Shown one piece after another: positions 48,872-59,686 of a DNA stretch of 64,000 bases. The first letter of the stretch is position 1. Every line of letters starts with the position of its first letter. The notes beneath the pieces are model-generated. The model saw only the letters and a list, made by a program, of their open reading frames with translations. It did no database searches and had not been told where the DNA came from. Position numbers and translations under genes: made by a program. Source of the stretch: Adiantum capillus-veneris (Eukaryota > Streptophyta > Polypodiopsida > Polypodiales > Pteridaceae); contig CM043963.1 of the NCBI GenBank assembly GCA_014529385.2, forward strand, positions 93,589,912 through 93,653,911. The letters run 5' to 3'.

Positions 48872-50680
48872 CCAAAGGCGTACTAGTTTGTTTAAATCTC
48901 CAACCAAACATGGTCAAGCCATGTATAATAGATGGGAGCCTTGGCAATTGAAATTTTGATAGTACATCTCCCTATGCCACTACTTTGACCTGCACGGTAG
49001 GGTGACGCCAATTTGTGCCAAACTGTAGTGGTCAAGCAAGGTGTGGGTGGCTACAAGTCGGAGACTCGGAGGCAGCATTGGGGGTCAGAGACACCTCATG
49101 TCAATGTTGTTTGTCTGACCTGCACGCAGTAGAAAGCTCCATCTTGTCTCAAAGCTACACGGGACTGAGAAAGGCGTGGGCATTTCTTAGAATGATGCAA
49201 TAGGCCAGGTATGAACTACAATATGGCAGGGTTGACAGGGTGGTGGGCAGTTGTTAGTGATCGTTTGGTGTTGCTAACGATGTTGATGCTACCAACACAT
49301 GCTGATAGGGTGGCATGGCGTGAGTACAAGAACGCAGTTGGGGCCACATACTCTCAATGGCCGACATCAAGAAATCAAAAGGTCGACTATGGCTGGCTCG
49401 CGTGCTCCTTCAAGCCATTCTCCCCATAGCTTGTCAATGTTTCCAACCACTGCAAATCTAGGCATGACAAACACTAGTGGCACAAGTTCTGTAATGCTGC
49501 CATGGTGGCTACATCTACATGATGATTAACAGATCCAGAGGGAGCCTACTCCTGATCCTCTTGTTGCTGCTTCTTGCAAGAGGTGCGCGGGCTATTACTA
49601 CTACTGTAGCTACAACGAGGGCTACTGTTGCTTCTTACCAGAGGTGATGCAAGTAGCACGAGAGGGCGGTGCTGGCAACTTGGCGTGTGCAGAAATTCAA
49701 AAATGTTCAAGCCCAACCATACAGCATCATTTAACACCATCTCCATCTTTGATTCCTGCAAAGCATAAGTGACGGTGGCAAGAAAGTTGACAACAACTAA
49801 TTATAGGTATTTCAAATTCACCGTCAATTTCAAATTTCAAACTTGACGGAGAGTTTGAATGGTTTCTCATATGATTTACACGTATACTCAAGTAGATAAC
49901 GTTAAGGTGGAAACCATACTCGTTTTGAGCTTAGTATCAGCTAAAGCCCCTGTCACACTCCGACGGGAGTCCCTTGTTGTTTGTAGTGTGACATTGGGTC
50001 GAGTACAAAAACTGTGGGGGTAAAACAGTGAACTTGCTTTGGCAAACAGATAAGGCACCCGAGTTTCTCGCTGCTGTCATTGTTCAAATCAATTCCACAC
50101 GCTCGTGCATGCAATTTGGCAGATGGCCTCCCATGTCGAAAGTTGACATATGTGAGAAGGACGTCCCTCTGACAAACCCCATGGGCCAACTTTCACTTTT
50201 CAGAGAACCAATGAGAGCAACCATTCAGGCATGGCCGTTCTCTCCCCGCCCCAGGGTGACACGCCTAAGTATGTGGTGTCTTACTTGTTGAATCCTATGA
50301 TGTTTTGGTAAGTGGCTATGTTGGAATAAATAAAGTTTTCAAAAAGTTCTTATGATAGGTGTAAAACTTTTGCATCTTGAGCCTATGATTGAGCCATGGT
50401 TATGTGGAGCCCAAGTGCAATTGCATGTACTTTTGATTATAATGGTATGAACATCTATATCTCAGGCTCAAATTCTAGATATAGCTTTGGCTCGAACTCA
50501 CGTTTGAGCCATGGTCATGTGTAGCCCAAGTGTAACTAGAACTTTGGGCTCACATACAAGATAAGTGAAATCCTTGTAAAGACACAATGCTACACAATAT
50601 TTGTAGCTAGAGCTCAATATTGAACCATGAATGAAATAGTTTTGATTATATTGTTGTGGAGCATTTATACCTCCAGCTCA
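48691..50680. other. Intergenic DNA, a (GA)n tract and degenerate repeat words
   Basis: A GA tract lies at 48819-48869. I recognise nothing in 48870-50300. 50380-50640 contains GAGCCATGGTYATGTGKAGC words at 50390 and 50507, which recur beyond the LINE at 56820 and 57405. Confidence 0.5.
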
Positions 50681-50959
50681 ATTTATTTATTTTTTAGAGT
50701 GCTTAATTGAACTTGACTTGCATTAATAACAAAAAGTTACAAACAGCCCTGGCATATCCTTTGCATAGGGAACTCCATAAAAAATACACCGCAGAGGACG
50801 CACCTCCTCAACTACTCTTACTTGTTAGGCTTGCAATTTTTATTCCTTCTACAAAGGAGATTCCACCAACATGACTCTACAATAGAATTGGTTTCCAAAG
50901 GCTCACTCTTCTTTTGAAAGAGTAACACATTTTTGAACTTCCATACTACCCTCAATACT

Positions 50960-51493
50960 GTAACTCTTACCTTGCATATGTCGACTCAATAGATCCACAT
51001 TGTCAATGCAGAGCCCATAGCAATGTCGCGTCTAAAGAAGGGAGTTTTTAGATGTATGAACACCCACCTGCAGACAGTGCCCGTAAAGTTTTTGATTCCG
51101 AGACATCTCTTGAACAGGTGCGTGCGGCGAGTCTTATTCCGGCGCTTGCATTTGACACAAGTTGGCACGACTCTAAAAAGAACCTTCTAGAGGAAGACTT
51201 TGTCTCTCTTGTCGTTTTTGGCTTTGCATATGTCTCCCACTACTTGAGACCATTTGCTTGTAGCCCACTTTTAGACCAACAGGTGTTCAATCCAAGACTC
51301 TGAAGAGCAAAGATTATCATAATTCTATTTATTTTTGGGCGAGCAGAATAGTCTTTGTCTAGGCCACTTCCAAGATTTCCAATCCAGCGGTGTGGAGCCG
51401 GAAGGAAGGGTTAGGTCACAGGTGTGAGATTTTCCAAGAAGTCTTCTGATGAGGATCTCCTCTTGGAGTGAGAGATCTAGCATAGCTTAAGCT
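50960..51493 (-). pseudogene. LINE C-terminal zinc-binding domain (zf-RVT-like)
   Basis: The minus strand reads VPTCVKCKRRNKTRRTHLFK and then RC. This is the CX2C...HLFxxC arrangement that follows RT in plant L1-like elements. Further down, VVWKFKNVLLFQKK matches the weak W-K/R-N region common after that domain. The frame upstream of the Cys motif has stops. It lies between the copia 3' LTR and the LINE tail, and joins in sequence with the RT fragment across the copia insertion. Confidence 0.6.
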
Positions 51494-51498
51494 GCTCC
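51494..51498. other. Target-site duplication of copia element 2 (left)
   Basis: GCTCC at 51494-51498 is repeated exactly at 55589-55593 on the far side of the element. Confidence 0.85.
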
Positions 51499-51727
51499 TG
51501 TAGAGTGCGCAGGTGATGGAGAAGGTAGGAAAGACGACTACACACTCACACCAACACACATCGAGACACACACACACAATCGTTACCCTACAGCAGCCAT
51601 TCAACGAGCTGCTCTTCTCTTCTTCTCTTTTGAACTATTATCCAAAGTATATTTACAACATAGTATAGTCATTGTCCAGTCGCCCATAGCACAATGGACA
51701 TATTCTTTAACATCATATTCTTTAACA
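51499..51727 (-). repeat. 3' LTR of copia element 2
   Basis: 229 bp, TGTTAAAG at 51727 to CTCTACA at 51499 on the minus strand. The polypurine tract GCTTGAGGGGGAG lies at about 51728-51740. Confidence 0.92.
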
Positions 51728-51740
51728 CTCCCCCTCAAGC

Positions 51741-52147
51741 TCAGAGTGAGCTTTCATATGATGGATTCCCAATGCTTCACGAAGGTAGAAAAACTTCTCC
51801 TTTCCAAGAGCTTTTGTGAATATATCCGCAACTTGATCATTTGTCTTCACATACACCAAATCAATCTCATTTGCCAAAACTTTTTCTCTAATGAAGTGAT
51901 AATATACCTCAATGTGTTTAATGTGAGCATGGTAGACTGGATTCTTTGCCAACATGATGCTGCTAATATTGTCACAATATATAATGACACTGTCAAGATA
52001 GTCAAAACCAAATTCTACCATAAGTACTCTCAACCATGACTCTTCACATGCTACTAAAGCTGCTCCACGATATTTAGCTTCTGTACTTGATAATGGTACA
52101 GTTGATTGCTTCTTGCTACTCCAACTTATCATACCATTGCTCATCAT
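51741..52147 (-). pseudogene. Copia element 2 RNase H (C-terminal part)
   Basis: The minus strand encodes SNGMISWSSKKQSTVPLSST, EAKYRGAALVACEESWL, KHIEVYYHFIREKV and VADIFTKALGKEKF, then a stop at 51722. The first half of RNase H and the RT connection are missing: the sequence jumps from the RT motif SHDEQ directly into the RNase H at about 52130-52147, with a change of frame. The catalytic Glu of TEAKYR is present, but the first Asp of the domain is lost in the deletion. Confidence 0.88.
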
Positions 52148-52760
52148 GACTTCCAGTGAGAATCAAGTCATCAACATAGATAACAATAACGACGATCTCT
52201 CCATCAACATGCTTCAAAAATAATGAGTGATCAGCAGTAGACTGTTTAAATCCAATCTTCTTCAAGAATCTGGTTATCTTTTCACACCAAGCTCTAGATG
52301 CTTGCTTCAAACCATACAATGGTTTCTTCAACTTACACACATAATATGGAAACTCTGGATGTTGATAACCCTCTGGCTGTATCATATAAACTTCTTCTTC
52401 CAAGTTACCATTCATGAATGCATTATCCACATCCATTTGCCGTAACTTCCAACCGAACATACTTGCCATTGCTATCACCAATCTGACTGTTGTCATCTTT
52501 GTAGCTGGAGTAAATGTCTCATCATAATCAAGACCTTTTGTTTGTGCATAACCTTTAGCAACAAGCCTCGCTTTGTATCTTTCCACACTACCATCTGACT
52601 TGCACTTGACTTTGTATACCCATTTTGAACCAATTGCTTTCTTTCCACTTGGCAAGCGAACCAAATCCCAAGTGTCATTCTTCACAAGAGCATCCATCTC
52701 ATCATCCATAGCTGACTCCCATTCTGATTTTCCAATTGCCTCTTGAAAACATGTAGGCTC
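52130..52760 (-). pseudogene. Copia element 2 reverse transcriptase (truncated)
   Basis: The minus strand encodes SGKKAIGSKWVYKVKC, KARLVAKGYAQTKGLDYDET, DVDNAFMNGNLEEEVYM, KKPLYGLKQASRAWCEK and VIYVDDLILTGSHDEQ. The catalytic YVDD is intact, but the domain ends 7 residues later at the internal deletion. The fingers and palm are open over almost 200 codons; a stop lies at about 52768 in the linker before the RT. Confidence 0.9.
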
Positions 52761-52766
52761 TTTATG

Positions 52767-53990
52767 TTACACACGTGAAACCATGTATGCATAATGTGTA
52801 CGCATGTAACCGTTGTATGTCAATCTATCAACTGGATAACGCACCCTCTCTGATCTTCTCAACTGTGGTGCACTCTTCTCTTCAACTCTTGCATAAGGGG
52901 GTACATATTTCTCATTATGCTTACTGCCAGGTGTCCTCAAATGTGGTAAACCATGCTCTTCATCGAGGCTTTCATCTCCAGAACTCTCTTCAACCACTTT
53001 CTTCTTGCCTTTCTCGTCTTGCTTCTTATCTCGCAAACGACCACTCCATGGGTTGACACTTCCTGTACTCTCCTCTGCCATATGTGGTCCTAAAATAGTT
53101 CTTGTTCATGGTCCTGGCTTATCAACAACATGATGCACATTCTCTTGCTCTTCATACTCATCTTCTATCATCACTGGCTTTGGTTTGTACCATGGTTCAT
53201 GCTCACAAAATCTGACATCTCTACTGACATAAACTTGTCTTGTCGTAGGATCATAGCACTTGTAACCTTTCTTTTCAACTAGGTAGCCCAAGAATATACA
53301 CTTCACTGCCTTTGGATCCATCTTCTTTATTGCTTCATTTGGCACATGAACATAGCAAACACATCCAAAAAGTTTCATCTAGGAAATTGTTGGCTTGATC
53401 CCATAAAGTCTCTCATAAGGTGAAATTTCATGAATGGCAGCTGTTGGTGTTCGATTCATAATGTGTACTGCTGTATGAACTGCTTCAGCCCAATATGTTA
53501 ATGGCATATTCATCTCATTCATCATGGCTCTTGCAATCTCTGCTATGACTCTATTCTTTCTCTCAGCAACTCCATTTTGTTGTGGTGTGTATCTGCAAGT
53601 AATCTGTCTTCTTATGCCTTGTTCACGTAAGTAATCATCAAAACTGTGTGACATGTACTCTCCCCCTCCATCTGTACGTAGGCATTTAATTTGACAACCA
53701 TTCTCTTTCTCAACCATAACTTTGAACTCCAAAAATACTTCAAATGCCTCTGACTTTGCCTTTAGAAAGTAAACCCATGTCATTCTGCTGTAATCATCTG
53801 TGAATGTGATAAAATATCGACAACCATTTGGTGTAGCATGATCACAAGGTCCCCAAATATCTGAATGAACAATTTCCAAAGGACTTTGGCTGATTCTCCC
53901 CCTCTTTGGAAATGGTAAACGAGATTTCTTTCCAAATTGACAAGCTTCACAAACATGATCAAAATTCAATCTGCCAAACTTTGGTAATCC
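52767..53990 (-). pseudogene. Copia element 2 integrase and linker
   Basis: From 53969 down: NFDHVCEACQFGKKSRLPFP (zinc-finger end), then the core IVHSDIWGP (Asp), RTDGGGEYMSHSF (Asp) and PQQNGVAERKNRV (Glu). The complete DDE triad is readable. The C-terminal part has KLFGCVCYVHVPNEA and KAVKCIFLGY. Stops occur at about 53379, 53103 and 52767. The linker holds an acidic and Lys-rich stretch (KGKKKVVEESSGDESLDEEH) before RT. Integrase inserts the cDNA and would act in the nucleus. Confidence 0.9.
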
Positions 53991-54019
53991 ACGTACAATT
54001 CAATTTGATTGCATATGCT

Positions 54020-55335
54020 TTATTCTTGCCATAAATTTTCCCAATCATCTTGAGTGGCTGATTTGTTTGCATACATACCGCTGTGTAAACATGGATCTCC
54101 AGCTTCCAATGAGAACAAGCGACCTTTCTTTCTTCCACGTGCCAATATCTTGCCTGGTCTGCCTTTGTGAAACTCCTCTATGAAGCATCCATAACGATTA
54201 AAACGGACTTGCAACCCTTGATCTGTCATCTGTCCAAATGATGCTAAATTCTTTGTGATTGAAGGCACATATAGAACATCTCCCAATGTGTTGTATGTCC
54301 CGTCTTTTTCTAGCAATGGAACTGAACCAACATGTGTAATCCGATGCATAGTATCATCACCTGTAGCGACAAACTCATCCTCTTCTAACTTCTCTTTTCT
54401 GTCAAACCATTCACCATGATATGTCATATGATTTGTGGCACCACTATCTAAATACTAATCATCTGTATGATGTGGCTCCACCATGCTTCCAACAACATGC
54501 TCCATAGGAAATAAATGTCCACTCGACCTATTGTCATATATATTTTGATCATGAGGATTGTATCCAACAAAGTTTCCTCCGTATTTGCCATAACCTCGGC
54601 CTCTTCCACCACGATCACGATTTTGATTTAGCCTTGTGTAGCATTCTCTTTCAAAGTGACCATAAATGCCACATCTGTTACAATATTCATCTCTTTGAGG
54701 ATGTACAAATCGTCCACGAGTTCCGGCTCTCCCCCTGCCTCTTTGGTTGTAATCATTGTAAATTTGACTTTGTTGGTTTTTCCATTGACCTCTTCCAACA
54801 TTGTTTCCACGACCATAGTTTCCTCATCCACCTCTATTGTTTCCACGACCTCTAGAGTAAAAAACTTGATCTCTGGAATTGTTATTTGATGTAGAAGGAC
54901 CTGACTTGCCTAACTTCACCTCTTCTTGCAAACAAAGGTTTACTAACACTTCAAAATCAGGCATGTGTCCTCGAACAGATATAGATGTATCCAATGACTT
55001 GTATTCCGGTCTCAAACCATTCAATGTCACTGAAACTAAGTCATCATCTGGAACTTCAACATTAATGCTCGCAAGATCTTCCTGTATTTGCTTTATCTCT
55101 GTCACATAATCTGATATGGATCTATTTCCTCGCCATACACAATGTAACCTTTGCTTCAAGTGAACTTTTCGTGGTTCTGTATTGGAGCTGTTCATTCTTG
55201 CTAGTATCTCCCATGCTTCCTTTGGAGATTGAGCCTTCTTCACATGTGGTATAAAGAAGTCACTAATGCCAAAAAACCTCTCTTTTTTGCTGTTTTCCAG
55301 AGTTGCGGAAACCTGTGTATTGACTGTAGCTCCTC
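54020..55335 (-). pseudogene. Copia element 2 gag remnant, zinc knuckle and protease
   Basis: Read from 55335 down, directly after the PBS: gag begins mid-domain (HVKKAQSPKEAWEILARMNS), so the N-terminal half is missing. The capsid part continues KQIQEDLASINVEVPDDDLV. The knuckle CNRCGIYGHFEREC lies at about 54644-54685 after an RGG-rich stretch. The protease motif YLDSGATNHMTYHGEW has its catalytic Asp, but a TAG at 54455-54457 precedes it immediately. GDVLYVPSITKNLASFGQM follows. Small frameshifts occur near 54630 and 54830. Confidence 0.88.
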
Positions 55336-55342
55336 AAACTGA

Positions 55343-55354
55343 GCTCTGATACCA
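55343..55354 (-). other. Primer-binding site of copia element 2
   Basis: The minus strand reads TGGTATCAGAGC, an exact match to the plant initiator-Met site, three bases from the LTR end. Confidence 0.92.
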
Positions 55355-55357
55355 CTT

Positions 55358-55588
55358 TGTAGAGTGCGCATGTGATGGAGAAGGTAGGAAAGAAGACTAC
55401 ACACACACACACCAACACACATCGACACACACACACACAATCGTTACCCTGCAGCAGCCATTCAACGAGCTGCTCTTCTCTTCTTCTCTTTTGAACTATT
55501 ATCCAAAGTATATTTACAACATAGTATAGTCAGTGTCCAGCCGCCCATAGCACAATGGACATATTCTTTAACATCATATTCTTTAACA
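55358..55588 (-). repeat. 5' LTR of copia element 2
   Basis: 231 bp, matching 51499-51727 with about 8 differences. It is followed at 55589-55593 by the target duplication GCTCC. Confidence 0.92.
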
Positions 55589-55593
55589 GCTCC

Positions 55594-56690
55594 AAGGATT
55601 TGTCAATCCCCTTTTTGAGAGTCCCAAAAAGAATCAAGGCGGAAAATCCCTTATTATTAAGATTCTTGGCAATTTCAATCTAATGGTTATTAAGGCCCAA
55701 GTCTTCCACAATAGGGACCCAAGGAGACCAGTGTCTAGCGGTACCCTTCCAGCTAGTACCTTGTTTTTTCCTTCCACATGAGCGCATCACAGTGAATTTA
55801 CAACATTTTTCAATAAATCTCCAAGTAAGAGCCCCTAATTTAGACCTTACACCACAGGGAGAGAAGTCTATTGTGTAAGATGAGGTTGGATCATGAGACA
55901 CCTTTAGAGCTCATGCGGGCTTCCATTATCATTTCCTTTGCCATACAAGCCTTTCTCTTCTCAAAATAGGAAAGGGTGCAGAAAAATTTAGCACATAAAG
56001 GAAAACCATGCGTGATAGGATCAAGGATGCCACCTTGAGCTTTTGGCCTCCCATTACCCCATTGCCACAATTTTCCTATAGTTAGTTTATTTCTCCACAA
56101 AAATTCCTTGATTGGCTTCAAAAAGGAGTTCCAAGTTTTTTGGAATAATTGCAAGAGTGGTGATAGGTTATATACAGGATGAAGAAGGTACTAATTATCG
56201 AAGCTCTGCAGTGGAAAGGAGTCCGGATGAAATCCCACCCATTCATTTTCTTCTTAATTTTATCTTGAACCCAATCAAATGATGTCTTATGTGTAGTTCC
56301 TTTCCCAACGGGAATGCCTAAGTGTCAAAATATGTTACCTCTCTTAACCATCTCTTCAATCCATCCTGAGGGATCAAAGTTATCATCCTCTAACAAGGAG
56401 ATAAGTCTTGATTTTTCTATGCTACATTGAGACCCTGACACTGTGATGAACACTTGGACAATCTCCAAATCTTCTCTAACATTATTTCCTTCCACTTGGA
56501 TGAAGAGTAAAGAATCACCAGTGAACATATTAATAAGTAGTTGCTTACAATCTGGATTCGAATCCCTTTTATCTCTCCTCTTGTTGTTGCATGTTCAAAC
56601 ATGGCAATCAAAGAGTGGGTGCAAGCGGAGAACCAAGGAAGCGGGGGCAACCTTGACAAATGGAACTCTTGACATCAAAGCAACCAACTA
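55594..56690 (-). pseudogene. LINE reverse transcriptase remnant
   Basis: The minus strand reads TGDSLLFIQVEGNNVREDLE and QVFITVSGSQCSIEKS. This matches the non-LTR RT box that normally reads F-A-D-D-T/S followed by F..xSGLxxNxxKS. Here the first catalytic Asp has become Gly (FTGDSLLF). HLGIPVGKGTTHKTSFDWVQ and KPIKEFLWRNKLTIGKLW follow, both typical thumb-region motifs. Stops and frameshifts break it into pieces (56325-56528, 55891-56154 and others). Homology ends at about 56690, where the 5' truncation probably lies. Confidence 0.6.
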
Positions 56691-57890
56691 TTCTTGAGTT
56701 TTGATTGTAGTATGTGCTATGGCTATGTGTAGCCAAAGGGAAATTAGAATTTTAAGGTGCAAGCCAATGTTTAAAGTCATAAAGTCATAATCCTAAAACA
56801 TTTGTGGCTCGAGCTCAAGGTTGAGCCATGGTCATGTAATGATTCCCATGTAGAGAAAACTTGGAAACATTTTCCTTTCTATTCCTTGTTGAACGTCAAT
56901 AAACATATTGTTTGACTTTCCTCCTCGGCCTATCATTTGTCCCTATAGTAACAAGCTCACCATTCAACATCCTTAGATCATATTCCATCCCCATGTGTGA
57001 TTGCCAAGACTTTTCTTCATGCAGTGGGGTATCATTAGAGTTAGAGCTTCAAGTAGCCATTCATGTATAAACCTTCTAAAGCATGTTGTTCTTGCAAGCC
57101 ATTTTATTGGAGTGGATTTTCTTGTTCTTTTCAACACTAGGAAAAGACAATGATAAAGAACATCTTTGGCTCTATTGAATTTTGAATTGCGATAATATGT
57201 AGACTAAATGAAACATAAAGTAGGCATGGTTTTTTCATACAAGATACTCAGTACTCTTAGTCTCTCTCCTCATCATAACCCCATTCTATTTGTTATGTGG
57301 GTGATTCTGTTGATGCAAACCATTGCATTGGAATGGATTCTTTGTTCCTTTTATCACAAGGAAAATGCAATGCCATGGAGAATCTAAAGCTCAAGATCAT
57401 TTTGAAACCATGGTTATGTGTAGCCCAACTACAACTAAAAGCGTGTGTGGTTTTTCATGTACATGATATTGACATGTTTTCTTGTGGTTTTGTGTAAGTT
57501 TCTTAGATGCGATTTTTAGTTGTAAGTCATCTCTTGAGTTTTGTGACCATGTCCTTGTTGTCATACACTACAAGAATTTTGAGTGTCTCTAAAATCCAAA
57601 TCATCCCAAATATATGAATATCTTAGACCCAAAGTATGTAATCTTAGCTCAAATATAGCAATGCTATTGGGTGTTCCTTACAATCTACTAGAGATTTCAT
57701 GAACCTTGTTGTTTGTTTCTTAGTTGAGTGAACTTTATGTGTGGTGTGTGTGAACTTAATTATGAGTGTGCACACATCTATATACTACCAATTATGTGGG
57801 AATATGCAAAACCAAGCGCACAGTGATTGAGAACAATGATCTATAACAGTTTGTAACCTCTCGAGTCTCCTATTTAACTTGACACCCAAT
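56691..57890. other. Intergenic DNA with degenerate repeat words
   Basis: No genes recognised. Diverged copies of a ~60-bp segment (GCAARCCATTNNATTGGARTGG, near 57095 and 57318) and the GAGCCATGGTCATG word suggest very old tandem repeats related to 50380-50640. Confidence 0.45.
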
Positions 57891-58215
57891 TATTGTCATA
57901 ATAATAAGATCTCTCACAATGCAATGTCTATTCTAGAGTTGACACCCAATTTTTGATAAAAATGAAACCTATCGCAATGCAATATTTGCTCTAAACTTGA
58001 CACCCAATATTGACAACAATGCAACCTCACACAATGCAACCTCTCCTCTAGAAATTGACACCTAATTGTGTGAGGTTGCATTGACAACAATGCAACCTCA
58101 CACAATGCAACCTCTCCTCTAGAAATTGACACCTAATTGTTGACAACAATGAAACCTAGATTGTAACCTAGCACAATGTTGACAACGATACAACCTAGCA
58201 CAATGCAACCACCAC
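57891..58215 (+). repeat. Minisatellite, units about 50-71 bp, in the 3' region of the Tat element
   Basis: GACACCYAAT recurs at about 57891, 57941, 57999, 58057 and 58128. The two last units are nearly identical over about 60 bp (GACAACAATGCAACCTCACA and following). It directly follows the end of the Tat pol on the minus strand. Confidence 0.8.
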
Positions 58216-58267
58216 TCAAGCACTGATATCACAAAGGATTGTCCCAATATAATTTTTCCCAAAATTC

Positions 58268-58555
58268 CTAAATACATCTTTGTAACTCATTTGTTTGATC
58301 ATTGTCATCGGAGGTGGAGGTTGATGGTGTATCCTCATCAGGAATGTCGATAGATGGAGCCTGATCAAATCGTAGAAAATAAGGTTTGAGCCGCCAACCA
58401 TTTACTCTGGTCTTATGAAGCTTGCCATCAACTTCCATAAGCTGGTAACTCCTATTGGTATACTTTTTCCTGATGATGAAAGGGCCTTCCCATCGGAGTA
58501 GGAGCTTCTTATCTTTGCATGTGTTGAAGCGATTGTCATAGCGGAGCACCAACAT
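58268..58555 (-). pseudogene. Tat integrase C-terminal domain
   Basis: The minus strand encodes LVLRYDNRFNTCKDKKLLLR, WEGPFIIRKKYTNRSYQL and INGW/VNGWRLKPYF-like sequence. This is the usual post-integrase region of gypsy elements, in which W-x-GPF is conserved. It ends in an acidic Ser/Thr tail. It is separated from the integrase by a frameshift at about 58555-58655 and may bind DNA or chromatin. No chromodomain is visible. Confidence 0.75.
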
Positions 58556-58654
58556 GCCCTTCTTTAAATCTTTGCACCAAAGATGCTGGTTGAAACTAAG
58601 CAGTTTGTGCTTTGCCTGTGCCGCATAATAATTGATTGCTTCTTCTCTGTCCAG

Positions 58655-59506
58655 CTATAGTCTTTCCAAGTTGAGGATGTGATCTCTCAAATGCATGATG
58701 GGCCATTGAAGCTGGCTTGCCATCACTCTGAGACTTTCTAGTTGCACCTCAATAGGTAAGATTGCCTCCTTACCAAATACCAAATGATATGGGGTGAACC
58801 CCAAAGATGTACAGAATGAGGTTTTGTAGGCCCATAAAGCTGGGAGTAGATACTTATCCCAATCTCCAAGATGATTTTTAACCTGCTTGGTGATAACTTT
58901 ACAAACCATTCCATTCACTTTCTCAACTAGGCCATTATATTGAGGGTAATATGGTGAGGAGTGCCTCCTTGTAATGCCAAGTTTTTGCATTAACTCTCCT
59001 ACCAAGTCTACTCTGAAACCCGACCCTCTATCAGAGATGATTTCTAATGGTGTGCCAAACCTACAATATATGTGCTCATAGACAAATTTAGCTATCTCTA
59101 CAGTTGTGATCCTAGTTGTGGCTGTAGCTTCCACCCATCTAGTCATATAGTCGACTCCCATGATGATGTAGAACTTCCCTGAGTTGGCCCTATGAAATGG
59201 TCCTATGGCATCTATACCCCATTTTTCAAATGGTCCATATGAAAGGATAGGTGTCTGTAGTTTAGGCATGAGTGATCTAGTGCCGGCCTTTTGACATAAC
59301 TTACATGTCTTACACCACTGGTGTGCATCACGGTTGAGGCTAGGCCATACAAAACCAGCCTGCAAGATTTTCCTACTTGTTATATCTAGGGCAAAGTGAC
59401 CACCACAAACACCATCATGAAAACTGGCAATGACCCACGTAATTTCCTTAGGGGGGAGTATATTTCCTGAGTATTTGGTCCTTACCCTTACACTACAAAC
59501 CGTCAT
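58655..59506 (-). pseudogene. Tat integrase
   Basis: A 283-codon open frame. Zinc finger: FHDGVCGGHFALDITSRKIL ... WCKTCKLCQK (His, His, Cys, Cys). Core: KWGIDAIGPF (Asp), IISDRGSGFR (Asp) and YNGLVEKVNGMV (Glu), so the catalytic triad is complete. LGFTPYHLVFGKEAILPIEV follows, typical of Tat. The open length and intact catalytic residues make this the best preserved part of the element. It ends at an in-frame stop at about 58655, and the C-terminal domain continues in another frame. Confidence 0.88.
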
Positions 59507-59686
59507 TGATAAGCCGATACCTTGTGGCCTTCCGGGTAATCCATTGCTTCTGTCCTTTTGTTAAATCCAATGGACATTCCCCTGCTTCCAAAAAATGCAT
59601 GATGTTGGGTAAGGCATCACTACCTTGAAATAGAGGGAGCTTTAGTTTTATAGCCCCAACCACCACTTCTTACAGTCTTTCTCTTG

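Larger units (their letters stand above)
51499..55588 (-). mobile_element. Ty1/copia element 2, inserted in the LINE, with internal deletions
   Basis: It has LTRs at 51499-51727 and 55358-55588, a perfect initiator-Met PBS, a polypurine tract and a perfect 5-bp target duplication (GCTCC). The interior, on the minus strand, carries gag remnant, zinc knuckle, protease, GAG-pre-integrase, integrase, RT and RNase H in copia order. At 4.09 kb it is short: the N-terminal half of Gag and about 200 codons between the RT YVDD motif and mid-RNase H are deleted. The LTRs differ at roughly 8 of 230 positions by eye. Confidence 0.92.
50681..56690 (-). mobile_element. 5'-truncated L1-like LINE, split by a copia insertion
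   Basis: The minus strand holds the late part of a non-LTR reverse transcriptase (55594-56690) and, beyond the copia element at 51499-55588, the zinc-binding C-terminal domain and 3' end (50681-51493). It ends in an A-rich tail, CTAAAAAATAAATAAA on the minus strand at about 50681-50697, the hallmark of LINE insertion. The endonuclease and early RT are missing, the usual 5' truncation. Coding is degenerate with many stops. Confidence 0.7.

Noticed and set aside
49015-50291. Several 60-90 codon open frames as possible host gene exons
   Set aside because: No recognisable domain, no consistent splice signals and overlap on both strands.
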